A stretch of DNA of 16,746 nt from CAZYPH01 sp964649095 (GTDB lineage Bacteria > Bdellovibrionota > UBA1018 > UBA923): NCBI GenBank assembly GCA_964649095.1, contig CAZYPH010000040.1, forward strand, positions 1 to 16,746, read 5' to 3'. This document shows, one piece after another, positions 1-7,200 of the stretch. Within the stretch, counting starts at the first letter, position 1, and each line of letters starts with the position of its first letter. Made by a program: the position numbers and the translations under genes. Under the pieces are notes generated by a model. It was given only the letters and a program-made list of their open reading frames with translations. It was not told the origin of the DNA and ran no database searches.

Positions 1-1110
1 CATTGCGAAGATAATAAAACCGTTCCAACCCAAAGCGCCGCCGTGAACGTGGCCGATAATCCAATCCGTGTAATGCCCCAACGCACTCACAGATTTAATC
101 GACAACAACGGCCCCTCAAACGTGGCCATTCCGTAAAACGTTAAACCGGCAACTAAAAACTTTAGAATGGGTTCGCGACGAATACGGTGCCAAGCGCCTT
201 TTAACGTCAACAATCCGTTGATCATTCCGCCCCAGCTTGGCGCAATTAACATGACACTAAAAATCACACCCAACGTTTGAGCCCACTCTGGCAACGCTGT
301 GTATAATAGGTGATGCGGGCCAGCCCATATATAAATAAACACTAATGACCAAAAGTGGATGATCGACAAACGATAACTGAATATCGGTAACTCAGCAGCC
401 TTCGGAAGATAGTAGTACATAAGGCCCAAAAATGGCGTTGTTAACACAAACGCCACGGCATTATGCCCATACCACCATTGTACCAAAGCATCTTGCACGC
501 CCGAGTAAATGGGATAACTTTTCCAGAACGACACTGGCACTTGAATCGTGTTCATCACGTGCAACAACGCAACGGTTACGATGGTTGCGATGTAAAACCA
601 GATCGCTACGTAGATGTGTTTCTCGCGACGATTACGCAATGTGAGAAAATAGTTTACGGCAAAAATCACCCAAATCACGTTGATAAATTGGGCAATTGGC
701 CACTCTAACTCGGCATACTCTTTACCGACAGTAAGCCCTAAGGGGAGCGTCAATGCAGCAGCGACAATAATGGCCTGCCATCCCCAAAAATGGATTCGGC
801 TGAGGATATCACTAAACATACGCGCCTTTAATAAACGCTGTGTAGAGTAATAAATGCCTGCGAAAATTCCATTGCCTGCAAAAGCAAAGATCGCGGCATT
901 CGTATGCAACGGACGCAGACGACCAAACGTAATCCATTTAAGATTTAGATTTAAACGCCAATCGGCCAACTGCGAGGCCACTATAACCCCTAACAGAAGC
1001 GCTACAGCACCCCACACAATGGTGGCTAATGTAAATTTTCGAACGATATCGTCATCGTACGAAAAACTTTCATATTTATTCACATCGTTACTATTATTAT
1101 CACTTGCCAT
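1..1110 (-). CDS. ccoN: cbb3-type cytochrome c oxidase subunit I (CcoN), N-terminal 370 residues, cut by window edge
   Basis: This is the catalytic subunit of the inner-membrane cbb3 terminal oxidase, which reduces oxygen to water and pumps protons. The reading frame is open from the ATG at 1110 to base 1, so the C-terminus lies outside the window. Several hydrophobic membrane segments are visible. The conserved histidines are present: His69 (low-spin haem, in RPLHTN), His216 (in WWYGHN), the His266-His267 pair with Tyr260 six residues before it (in YIWAGPHH, the CuB site with its cross-linked tyrosine), and His354/His356 (in IGHVHGGALGWN, haem ligands). The motifs follow the known cbb3 pattern, so the call is firm. 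The start overlaps the end of ccoS by 11 bases and has a good ribosome binding site. The other oxidase subunits (ccoO, ccoP) probably follow beyond the left edge. Confidence 0.97.
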   Translation of the reverse strand, partial: MASDNNSNDVNKYESFSYDDDIVRKFTLATIVWGAVALLLGVIVASQLADWRLNLNLKWITFGRLRPLHTNAAIFAFAGNGIFAGIYYSTQRLLKARMFSDILSRIHFWGWQAIIVAAALTLPLGLTVGKEYAELEWPIAQFINVIWVIFAVNYFLTLRNRREKHIYVAIWFYIATIVTVALLHVMNTIQVPVSFWKSYPIYSGVQDALVQWWYGHNAVAFVLTTPFLGLMYYYLPKAAELPIFSYRLSIIHFWSLVFIYIWAGPHHLLYTALPEWAQTLGVIFSVMLIAPSWGGMINGLLTLKGAWHRIRREPILKFLVAGLTFYGMATFEGPLLSIKSVSALGHYTDWIIGHVHGGALGWNGFIIFAM

Positions 1111-1300
1111 TAAGGGCTCCCTCTCGAATTGATTTTTCAAGTGTTTTTTTCTGATTTTCTATGTTTTCCGCAAATAAAATTCTATGCGCCGGAGTCTCTA
1201 AATCATCATATTGTCCTTTTTTTACCGATAATAAAAAGGCAACCACAAAAGAGCTACCTAAAACTAATGAAATAGGAATTATTATATATATAATATTCAT
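1100..1300 (-). CDS. ccoS: cbb3 oxidase assembly protein CcoS
   Basis: This 66-residue protein has one N-terminal membrane segment (about residues 2-26) and a short charged tail, typical of CcoS. CcoS is a small inner-membrane factor needed for cofactor insertion into cbb3 oxidase. Size, topology and position identify it: it sits between the copper ATPase gene and ccoN, the usual location in many genomes. Its ATG overlaps the ccoI stop in an ATGA arrangement (1297-1300), and its TGA lies inside the first codons of ccoN (1100-1110). All three genes are therefore likely to be translationally coupled. The segment after the predicted helix contains the fairly conserved GQYDDLETPA. Confidence 0.92.
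   Translation of the reverse strand: MNIIYIIIPISLVLGSSFVVAFLLSVKKGQYDDLETPAHRILFAENIENQKKTLEKSIREGALNGK
1117..1123 (-). promoter_or_regulatory. Ribosome binding site of ccoN
   Basis: On the minus strand GAGGGAG lies six bases before the ccoN ATG, inside the last codons of ccoS. It is one of the few clear Shine-Dalgarno sequences in the window and supports the chosen ccoN start. Confidence 0.75.
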
Positions 1301-3756
1301 AATGCTTTGCCGTTTCTCAGGGCTCGTAGCTTTTGTGTACCGATGATAGTCGACAAAAAAACACTTAAAGCACTGATCGGCATTAACACCGCTGCAATCA
1401 ATGGTGTCAGATGGCCTGAGAGGGCCACACTTAGCACCACTATGTTATAAATAACTGCGAATATAAGATTGCGATAAATCACACGCATCGTCTCTTTCGA
1501 AACCGTAAGCAACACAGCAATCGAACTGAGCGAGTCCGTAGTGGCAAATACGCCGGCGCTGCGCGCGCACAGCTCTACTCCGCCTCGCACTGCTAGGCCT
1601 ACGTAGGCCGCTGCAAGCGCAATCGAATCGTTAGCCCCGTCACCGACCATTAATGCACGAGAGCTAGAACGAAGCTTCGCGGCCTTAAACTCTGGCGACA
1701 CTTCGTAAAAAAAAGTACCGGGCTCAAAGCCTAGTTGATTGGCCGCTGCAGTTACCGCAGCACAATCATCGCCAGATATTAGCCCTACAAGGTAACCACT
1801 TTGACGCAGCTGCGTCAGCATCTCTAAAGCATCACTTTTGATCGCATCTGCAAACTCAACCACACCTAAAAGCTGCTCGGGCGCATCGACATCTGCACCA
1901 TACACGCCGACGGCAATTGAATCGGAGAACCGACGCAGCGTCTGATCTGCTGCGCGCAACTGACCTACACGGTAGGTGGCGTTATTGATTTTTGCCGACA
2001 CCCCTAAACCATAGACCTCGTCGACTACCAAGTGGTCGTAAGTGTCTTGAGACGGCTTAGAAAAATACGCACGCACCGCAACCGCAATGGGATGTGCAGA
2101 GTCTTTTTCTAAATGCCTTAAAATCATTTCAGCATTTTTATGAAGTGGCTCCCAATGTACAACTGACAACTTGCCAGTAGTTAGGGTTCCGGTTTTATCA
2201 AAATAGATCTGCTTAACTTGAGCTAAGCGCTCGATGGTTTCAGCGTCTTTTATAATCAATCCGTCGCGTGCGCCTTGTTTCATGGCTAAGGCAAACGCTA
2301 AAGGCGTTGCCAACGCAAACGTACACGGGCACACCACTATCGCTACAGCCAATGCCCTCTCAAGCGCACTTACCAAGTCGCCGGCTTCGCGATACCCTAA
2401 ATAGAAACCAACCGCCGCAAACACAACAACCGCTACAACAAAGTACTGACCCACACGGTCTAAAAACTGTACGATGGGCGCCTTCGACAACAAACTGTCT
2501 TCGGCCTGTTTTACAATACGTGCGAGTCTTGTTTTTGAAGCCACGGCTAGAACTTTCACTACAAGTGGGTGCGAGAGATTAATCGTACCGGCAAATACCT
2601 TGTCATTAGGCTCAGACAAGAGTGGCTTCGACTCTCCGGTTAAAAGAGCTGTATTTACGGTAGAAGTACCAGAAAAAATCGTAGCATCAGCTGGAAATGC
2701 GGCGCCTGGAAGAATTTTTAAGACGTCACCAACCACCACCACACGGCTATCGACTTCGGTAAATGAGCCGGAAGAAACGGCGCTGTCTCCAAACCACTTC
2801 AGTACTTTTTCAGGTGCTACAAACTGCACAATTGAAGTGGCAATTAACGCCTTTTGATTCACGCGTCTTAAAAGATAACGTGTGGATAACATCAAAAATA
2901 TTAAACTCGCCATCGAGTCAAAGTACAGGTGGGCACCGCCTGTAAATAGATTGTAAACGCTAAAGCCCGTACCCATGGCAATTCCCAGCACTATCGGAAC
3001 ATCAATCGACAAATACCGACGTCGTAGAGACCCAATAACCCCCTTATAAAAGGGCTGCGCACTATATAGTAAACTTGGTATATACAATAAAAAACTCAAC
3101 CACCGAAACAGCTCGACAAAACCACCATCGGCCCCCACATAAATCGCGGCAGCGAGTAACATGATGTTTCCGGCACTCGCAGCCGCCACAGCCAATTGCA
3201 TCAGGTGCTTACGAGCCTCATTTTTTTTGAGCGCTTCAATAGTACCACTACTAATCGGGCTTGGCCGATAACCTAACTTTAAAAACTCATCGGCCACAGC
3301 CTGGAACCTACCCCCAGCCTTTAAGCGAACGGTTGCTACTGCAGATCCAAGATCTAGCTGAATGCAGGCGACACCAGGAATCCAAGTAGGTATTTTTTCG
3401 GTCAACCAAACACAGGCCGAACAATGCACGCCTTCTAAATAAAACTCCATTTCAGTGCGATTTTCAGCGGCGTAGTTTTGAAGGTACTCGTCCGAGTCGA
3501 GATAACTAAAGTCGGAGGCTCCCGCAAACTCGAGTTGGGTTTGAGGTTTAACGCTAGAACCAAATTTGGTGCGCAGATCAAAAAAAACACCCCCAGAGCG
3601 GGCGTGAATAATCTCATACACTTGGGCACAGCCCCGGCAACAAAACTCCTGCTCAGGTGGACAGGCCGAAAAACAGTACAAACACTGCGATTCGGGCGCG
3701 AGAAGTCCTCCACGAAACGTAGTCGTCGTAGACGAGAGTAAATGTGGTGCTGCCAT
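1297..3756 (-). CDS. ccoI: Copper-translocating P1B-type ATPase for cbb3 oxidase (CcoI/FixI)
   Basis: This 819-residue inner-membrane pump uses ATP to export copper for insertion into the CuB site of cbb3 oxidase. The N-terminus has the cysteine-rich region typical of CcoI (Cys25, 28, 32, 39, 40, 43), then a heavy-metal-associated domain with HCSAC (Cys112, Cys115). Core motifs follow in order: TGES around 373-376, the membrane metal site Cys-Pro-Cys 476-478, the phosphorylation site DKTGT at Asp520, His555-Pro556, and GDGAND 705-710. The last helices carry Tyr770-Asn771 and a MPISA motif at 792-796, where Cu+ pumps usually show MxxSS, so the second serine is replaced. No Shine-Dalgarno precedes the ATG. 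Minus-strand TAATTT (3763-3768) ends six bases before it, which fits a leaderless start. It is the first gene of the ccoI-ccoS-ccoN operon. Confidence 0.96.
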   Translation of the reverse strand: MAAPHLLSSTTTTFRGGLLAPESQCLYCFSACPPEQEFCCRGCAQVYEIIHARSGGVFFDLRTKFGSSVKPQTQLEFAGASDFSYLDSDEYLQNYAAENRTEMEFYLEGVHCSACVWLTEKIPTWIPGVACIQLDLGSAVATVRLKAGGRFQAVADEFLKLGYRPSPISSGTIEALKKNEARKHLMQLAVAAASAGNIMLLAAAIYVGADGGFVELFRWLSFLLYIPSLLYSAQPFYKGVIGSLRRRYLSIDVPIVLGIAMGTGFSVYNLFTGGAHLYFDSMASLIFLMLSTRYLLRRVNQKALIATSIVQFVAPEKVLKWFGDSAVSSGSFTEVDSRVVVVGDVLKILPGAAFPADATIFSGTSTVNTALLTGESKPLLSEPNDKVFAGTINLSHPLVVKVLAVASKTRLARIVKQAEDSLLSKAPIVQFLDRVGQYFVVAVVVFAAVGFYLGYREAGDLVSALERALAVAIVVCPCTFALATPLAFALAMKQGARDGLIIKDAETIERLAQVKQIYFDKTGTLTTGKLSVVHWEPLHKNAEMILRHLEKDSAHPIAVAVRAYFSKPSQDTYDHLVVDEVYGLGVSAKINNATYRVGQLRAADQTLRRFSDSIAVGVYGADVDAPEQLLGVVEFADAIKSDALEMLTQLRQSGYLVGLISGDDCAAVTAAANQLGFEPGTFFYEVSPEFKAAKLRSSSRALMVGDGANDSIALAAAYVGLAVRGGVELCARSAGVFATTDSLSSIAVLLTVSKETMRVIYRNLIFAVIYNIVVLSVALSGHLTPLIAAVLMPISALSVFLSTIIGTQKLRALRNGKAL

Positions 3757-3907
3757 AATTTTAAATTAAGCGAGACCCCACCCGAACTCAATGCGCCCAA
3801 TCATATGAAACCAGACCGCCGTCATGTTTTTATTATGAGGCAAAAATGGGCCTTATGTGACTTTCAGTCGAATTCTTTCTGAAATCATTCTATAGATACG
3901 AAAATAT
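3757..3907. promoter_or_regulatory. Divergent promoter region between ccoI and the HAD gene
   Basis: This 151-base gap must drive both ccoI (minus) and the HAD-hydrolase pair (plus). On the plus strand TATAGA (3891-3896) sits 11 bases before the ATG. On the minus strand TAATTT (3763-3768) sits six bases before the ccoI ATG, and a second -10-like CATAAT lies at 3832-3837. No good -35 element accompanies them. I looked for an FNR-type TTGAT-N4-ATCAA box, expected for an oxygen-regulated cbb3 operon, and did not find one. A short symmetrical TGACT-TTC-AGTCG lies at 3858-3870 and TCATATGA at 3801-3808. Neither is long enough to call an operator. Confidence 0.35.
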
Positions 3908-4702
3908 ATGCAATCTAAAGATATTTCTGCGGTCGCCAGCCCTAAACTCTCTTCCTCGGATACGATTACCAGGACAAAAAATGTCATCGATTCCGCCCTT
4001 CGCACTTTAAAACGCCCCGTAGCCGTTTTTGATTTGGATGGTACGTTGTTTGATGTGCGGTTTCGAACGTTGCGCATTGTAAATGATTTCATTGCACAGT
4101 CCCGAATCGAAACAGATTTTCCGCGGGAAGTATCGCTAGTTAAAAATCTAACCGTCTCACAGATCGCCTATAGCCTGGAAGGCACGCTCAATCGACTAGG
4201 GATTGACCGTTACTCCGAACACACAGCCCAATTTTCACGTTTGGCTATTGATTATTGGTTCGAGCATTTTTTCACCAATCCGATGGTCTTAAACGACATG
4301 CCGTTCGAAAAAGCATCGGCCTTTGTTCACGAACTGCACGACCGCGGTTGCCACATCGTTTATCTTTCCGGCCGAGATGTTCCCAATATGTCTGAGGGTA
4401 CGATGCAGGCCTTGCGCAATCATGGTTTTCCAACCGAGGGCCATCAGATTAGTGTATTTTTAAAACCAGCTTACGGGTTAGATGACGTCGAATTTAAACA
4501 ATCAGCAATGAAACACATTGCTAGTTTAGGTGACGTGTTTTTTACCATCGACAACGAACCAGCCAACGTTCGGATGTTCGCTGAGCAATTTCCAGGAAAA
4601 GTACATTGTCTATTCCTGACTCAACATGCCCGAGATGTAGAACTCAAATCACCCGACATTGTGGTTGTCGACGAGTTTCAGGCTTTAAGTCCTTTAAATT
4701 AA
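3908..4702 (+). CDS. HAD-superfamily phosphohydrolase-like protein
   Basis: This 264-residue cytoplasmic protein has the four HAD signatures: motif I FDLDGT with Asp42 and Asp44, motif II with Ser154 (in YLSGRD), a motif III lysine probably at Lys197 or Lys202, and motif IV around Asp215-Asn216-Glu217 (FTIDNEPAN). The helical insert between motifs I and II (about 60-130) is the substrate-cap region. HAD enzymes usually hydrolyse phosphate monoesters; the substrate cannot be read from the sequence. The N-terminal extension before motif I (about 38 residues, Ser/Thr-rich) is longer than usual. The ATG has no Shine-Dalgarno and no alternative in-frame start follows soon after. The alpha/beta hydrolase gene begins 14 bases after its stop, so the two are probably cotranscribed. 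Confidence 0.85.
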   Translation: MQSKDISAVASPKLSSSDTITRTKNVIDSALRTLKRPVAVFDLDGTLFDVRFRTLRIVNDFIAQSRIETDFPREVSLVKNLTVSQIAYSLEGTLNRLGIDRYSEHTAQFSRLAIDYWFEHFFTNPMVLNDMPFEKASAFVHELHDRGCHIVYLSGRDVPNMSEGTMQALRNHGFPTEGHQISVFLKPAYGLDDVEFKQSAMKHIASLGDVFFTIDNEPANVRMFAEQFPGKVHCLFLTQHARDVELKSPDIVVVDEFQALSPLN

Positions 4703-4716
4703 TTATTACCAGATTT

Positions 4717-5574
4717 ATGCCAAACGCGATTTTTAACAAAACCTGTTTGTCTATTTTACGAACAAACCGTTTTTCTCAAAACAGTATTACATTCAAAAAT
4801 AAGAATATATTTTATTTAGAATATTTACCAAAAGACCATAACAAAAAGGCTGAAAAGACCGTCACCATTTTGCCTGGTTATGGTGACAGTGTTTTTTCAT
4901 GGACCCATGTCTTGTTATGGCTCTCCCGTCAGGGCTACCGTGTGTTAGCGTTAGATTTTCCGGGTTACATGGGCATGACGCCAGCGCTTTCGAATGGCGC
5001 GCCTATACAATTCTCTGAACACGAAGCGATTGCGGAACAATTTGTTCAAGAAACAGCACCGTCCGGCATGCACGCCCTAATTGGCAACAGTCTTGGCGGG
5101 TGGTTTAGCATGAGGCTCGCAGCACGTTACTCACAACTGGTAAAGTCGGTCATTGCCGTAAATCCGGCGGGAGTAATTACGTCGTGGGACGAATTAGATA
5201 AAACCCGCGAGATGTATAACATTCGCACTTACAGTGAGTTTTTAGCTTTGATGAAACTGATGTGGCATCGCATTCCGAAATATTTTTATGCGTTTTCGTT
5301 GTTGGGTTTTTACCAATACGCTAGACGTAAAGAGTTTAAAGAAATTTTCTGGAATCTCGATGAATCGCACTTCGTTGATCACTTATTACCCGAGATAAAA
5401 GCCCCCCTTCATGTCATTTGGGGGCAAAGTGATAGGCTTTTTGGACACGATCTTGGAAAAATGATTTTAGAAAAACATCCTGAAACGCACTACTACCCCA
5501 TCCCCAATTGTGGCCACATGCCACAATTGGAGAAGCCATTTACGTTTATAAAAATGCTACGCCATATTTTGTAA
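4717..5574 (+). CDS. Alpha/beta-hydrolase fold protein
   Basis: This 285-residue protein has a complete catalytic triad: nucleophile Ser125 in GNSLGG, acid Asp239 in WGQSDRLFG, and His267 in NCGHMPQLEKP. The oxyanion-hole motif LPGYGDS is at about 52-58. A cap insertion (about 160-215) is rich in aromatic residues, suggesting a hydrophobic ester or lipid-like substrate, but the substrate is not identifiable. The reading frame continues upstream to 4606 inside the HAD gene. I chose the ATG at 4717 because it lies after the HAD stop and leaves a normal-length protein. The N-terminal 35 residues are basic and AT-rich and lack a convincing signal peptide. The 3' end contains a strong inverted repeat and overlaps the convergent aldo/keto reductase gene by 18 bases. 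Confidence 0.87.
   Translation: MPNAIFNKTCLSILRTNRFSQNSITFKNKNIFYLEYLPKDHNKKAEKTVTILPGYGDSVFSWTHVLLWLSRQGYRVLALDFPGYMGMTPALSNGAPIQFSEHEAIAEQFVQETAPSGMHALIGNSLGGWFSMRLAARYSQLVKSVIAVNPAGVITSWDELDKTREMYNIRTYSEFLALMKLMWHRIPKYFYAFSLLGFYQYARRKEFKEIFWNLDESHFVDHLLPEIKAPLHVIWGQSDRLFGHDLGKMILEKHPETHYYPIPNCGHMPQLEKPFTFIKMLRHIL
5401..5425. repeat. GC-rich inverted repeat inside the hydrolase gene
   Basis: GCCCCC (5401-5406) and GGGGGC (5420-5425) form a perfect six-base stem with a 13-base loop. No T-run follows. It is about 80 bases before the stronger hairpin at 5504-5530. It is probably a coding coincidence, and is noted because both fall near the gene's 3' end. Confidence 0.4.
5504..5530. repeat. 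Perfect 11-bp hairpin near the convergent gene ends
   Basis: CCAATTGTGGC (5504-5514) and GCCACAATTGG (5520-5530) are perfect reverse complements with the five-base loop CACAT. The repeat lies in the codons for the hydrolase catalytic-histidine motif (Asn-Cys-Gly-His), about 40 bases before its stop. It is also about 27 bases past the stop of the convergent reductase gene. It would fold in the transcript of either strand. No U-tract follows on either strand, so it is not a classical terminator. It could protect 3' ends or pause polymerase between the two converging genes. Confidence 0.6.
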
Positions 5575-6693
5575 TAGCGCCAACAGACGCTCGGTTGCGC
5601 TGTTATCAGGACGCGCGCGGTGGAGCAACGCCAAGTTGTGTTCAACGTGGTCTAACGCTTTCATGCCCACCAGAGCGACACTCAACGCATCAAAGCCGGT
5701 CGCAAAATCAAGAGCGGCATGGGCTTGCGAATAATCTTGGGGATAACAATCCACCAAACTATCTGGCAGCGCGTGGCACAAACGCGACTGGAAAAGCGGC
5801 GCACTCGCAACCAAATCTAATTGGAACGTACTAGCCAATTCAAACACCGAACGACGCTGCGAACCGTACTGTTGGTTTTTAACTCGCAGCGCTTCCGTCA
5901 TGGCAATATTAAACGGCAACTGAATGGCTCGTAAGCCATGTTTTGAAGCCTGCACACGATCGGCCGCAGCCTCGGCTGCTTGAACGACTTTTTCAAGTTG
6001 TAATAAAAACTGCGAACCCGTTTCTTCTCTAAAACCATTCCAAGTAGCTAAACCGTAGAAGGCAATTTTGCCTTCTTTACGATAAACTTCAAATGTTTCG
6101 AATGCGTCGACTAAACGCTCGTAGAAAAGCGCCTCTGGAATGTCGTGCAATTGCGTTTCAGGGTTGTGCAGGTAATAGAGATCAATAGTCTCCAGCTGCA
6201 AGTTTTTTAACGACTGCTCTATCTGATTCGCCAGATACTTAGGGGCCATGCAGTGGCAATCGGCCACTAAATCAGATTTTTTTGCCAAACCTTTGGCAAC
6301 ATACTCGTGTTCAAACACCTGAACTGTGTCTTTGAGATCGTTTTGAGGTGGATAAATAGCCGGTACAAAGCCACCTTTAGTAGAGATAAAAAACGATTCC
6401 CTACTCGCACGCCCCGACAACACGATGCGCCGCATGGCCTCGCCCACCGAACGCTCCCCTCGCTGCCCACGGTAATTGATTGCAGTATCAATTAAATTTA
6501 AGCCCAACGTCTCGGCCTTATTAATAGCGACGGCGACTTTGACGTCGGTAACCTCATCTTGACTGCCGAGATATGTGCCAAAACCAAACTGCGATACGGG
6601 TATGCCACACAATTCTTTCTGACGCTGCGCATTGACGTTTCTATTCAATAAAAAATATTTAGCTTTGTCGACTTGAGCTCTTCCTTTAAACAT
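5557..6693 (-). CDS. Aldo/keto reductase family protein
   Basis: This cytoplasmic protein of 378 residues is a TIM-barrel NAD(P)H-dependent oxidoreductase. The catalytic tetrad is visible: Asp69 and Tyr74 (in LIDTAINY), Lys106 (in STKGG) and His176 (in YLHNPE). The family reduces aldehydes and ketones; the specific substrate cannot be inferred. It is longer than the usual 280-330 residues because of an insertion of about 45 residues between Lys106 and His176. That insertion contains Cys146-His147-Cys148. The frame extends to a GTG at 6702; I prefer the ATG at 6693, although neither has a clear ribosome binding site. Its stop lies 18 bases inside the convergent hydrolase gene, and its start is about 25 bases from the divergent FliG-like gene. 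Confidence 0.88.
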   Translation of the reverse strand: MFKGRAQVDKAKYFLLNRNVNAQRQKELCGIPVSQFGFGTYLGSQDEVTDVKVAVAINKAETLGLNLIDTAINYRGQRGERSVGEAMRRIVLSGRASRESFFISTKGGFVPAIYPPQNDLKDTVQVFEHEYVAKGLAKKSDLVADCHCMAPKYLANQIEQSLKNLQLETIDLYYLHNPETQLHDIPEALFYERLVDAFETFEVYRKEGKIAFYGLATWNGFREETGSQFLLQLEKVVQAAEAAADRVQASKHGLRAIQLPFNIAMTEALRVKNQQYGSQRRSVFELASTFQLDLVASAPLFQSRLCHALPDSLVDCYPQDYSQAHAALDFATGFDALSVALVGMKALDHVEHNLALLHRARPDNSATERLLALLQNMA

Positions 6694-6718
6694 AACTCGC
6701 ACTTACACTTTTATCTGT

Positions 6719-7180
6719 ATGAGCACAACAGCGAGACACAAAAGAAAAGGTGGCTTTAGAAAACTAGTGCAGTCTTTAGAAACCACCACCCCTGATAAAC
6801 GCGGCCACATTCTAGACGTTATGAAAAAAGAGGATCCCGAATTTGTCGAAGAGGTGGAACGGTGCCTGTTTCAATTCGACGAATTTCTGAACTTAAAAGA
6901 TCTTGTGATCGCTGAACTAGCTGGTGAGTTTTTAAGCGAACCCAAAACGCTGGCACTAGCTCTGTACAAAATGGAAGGGCCCTTGGCTGAGAAGTTTTAT
7001 AAGAATATGAACGCGAAACTCACGATGGCTGTCAAAGAAGCCGCTAGTATGTTGAGCGATGTCAAGGTCCGCGAGCAGGTGTCCGCTCGGTTTCGTATGA
7101 TTACGAAAGCACGTGAACTTGAGGCGGCTAGTCGTTTTATTCTGAAAAAATACTCTGAAAAATACGGCGACATGGAATAA
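6719..7180 (+). CDS. Stand-alone FliG C-terminal-domain-like protein
   Basis: This 153-residue soluble, helical, charged protein resembles the C-terminal part of the flagellar switch protein FliG. Residues 38-63 (DPEFVEEVERCLFQFDEF then a short helix) match the segment leading into the FliG C-domain. Residues 75-135 (LALALYKMEGPLAEKFYKNM and onward) match the core domain carrying the torque helix. FliG normally has about 330 residues with N and middle domains for ring assembly; both are missing. The charged residues expected in the torque helix are changed: the Asp-Asp pair aligns with Glu-Ala near 107-108, and the GPVR motif reads SDVK. No other flagellar gene is nearby. It could be a motor accessory protein, a decoy, or an unrelated-function derivative. 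The similarity is judged by eye and is moderate. The start lacks a Shine-Dalgarno; TACACT lies nine bases upstream. Confidence 0.65.
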   Translation: MSTTARHKRKGGFRKLVQSLETTTPDKRGHILDVMKKEDPEFVEEVERCLFQFDEFLNLKDLVIAELAGEFLSEPKTLALALYKMEGPLAEKFYKNMNAKLTMAVKEAASMLSDVKVREQVSARFRMITKARELEAASRFILKKYSEKYGDME

Positions 7181-7200
7181 CCAGGGCCAATCGAGCTGGG

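Noticed and set aside
2268..2857. Plus-strand frames inside ccoI
   Set aside because: They lie opposite the strongly supported P-type ATPase gene and have no recognisable motif.
3757..3907. FNR/ANR-type operator upstream of ccoI
   Set aside because: Expected from cbb3 biology, but no TTGAT-N4-ATCAA-like palindrome is present; only short chance palindromes were found.
4606..4716. Upstream extension of the alpha/beta hydrolase
   Set aside because: It lies inside the HAD gene in another frame; the ATG after the HAD stop gives a normal-length enzyme.
7181..7200. CCAG...CTGG repeat as a bidirectional terminator between convergent genes
   Set aside because: The arms are only four bases and there is no T-run on either side.
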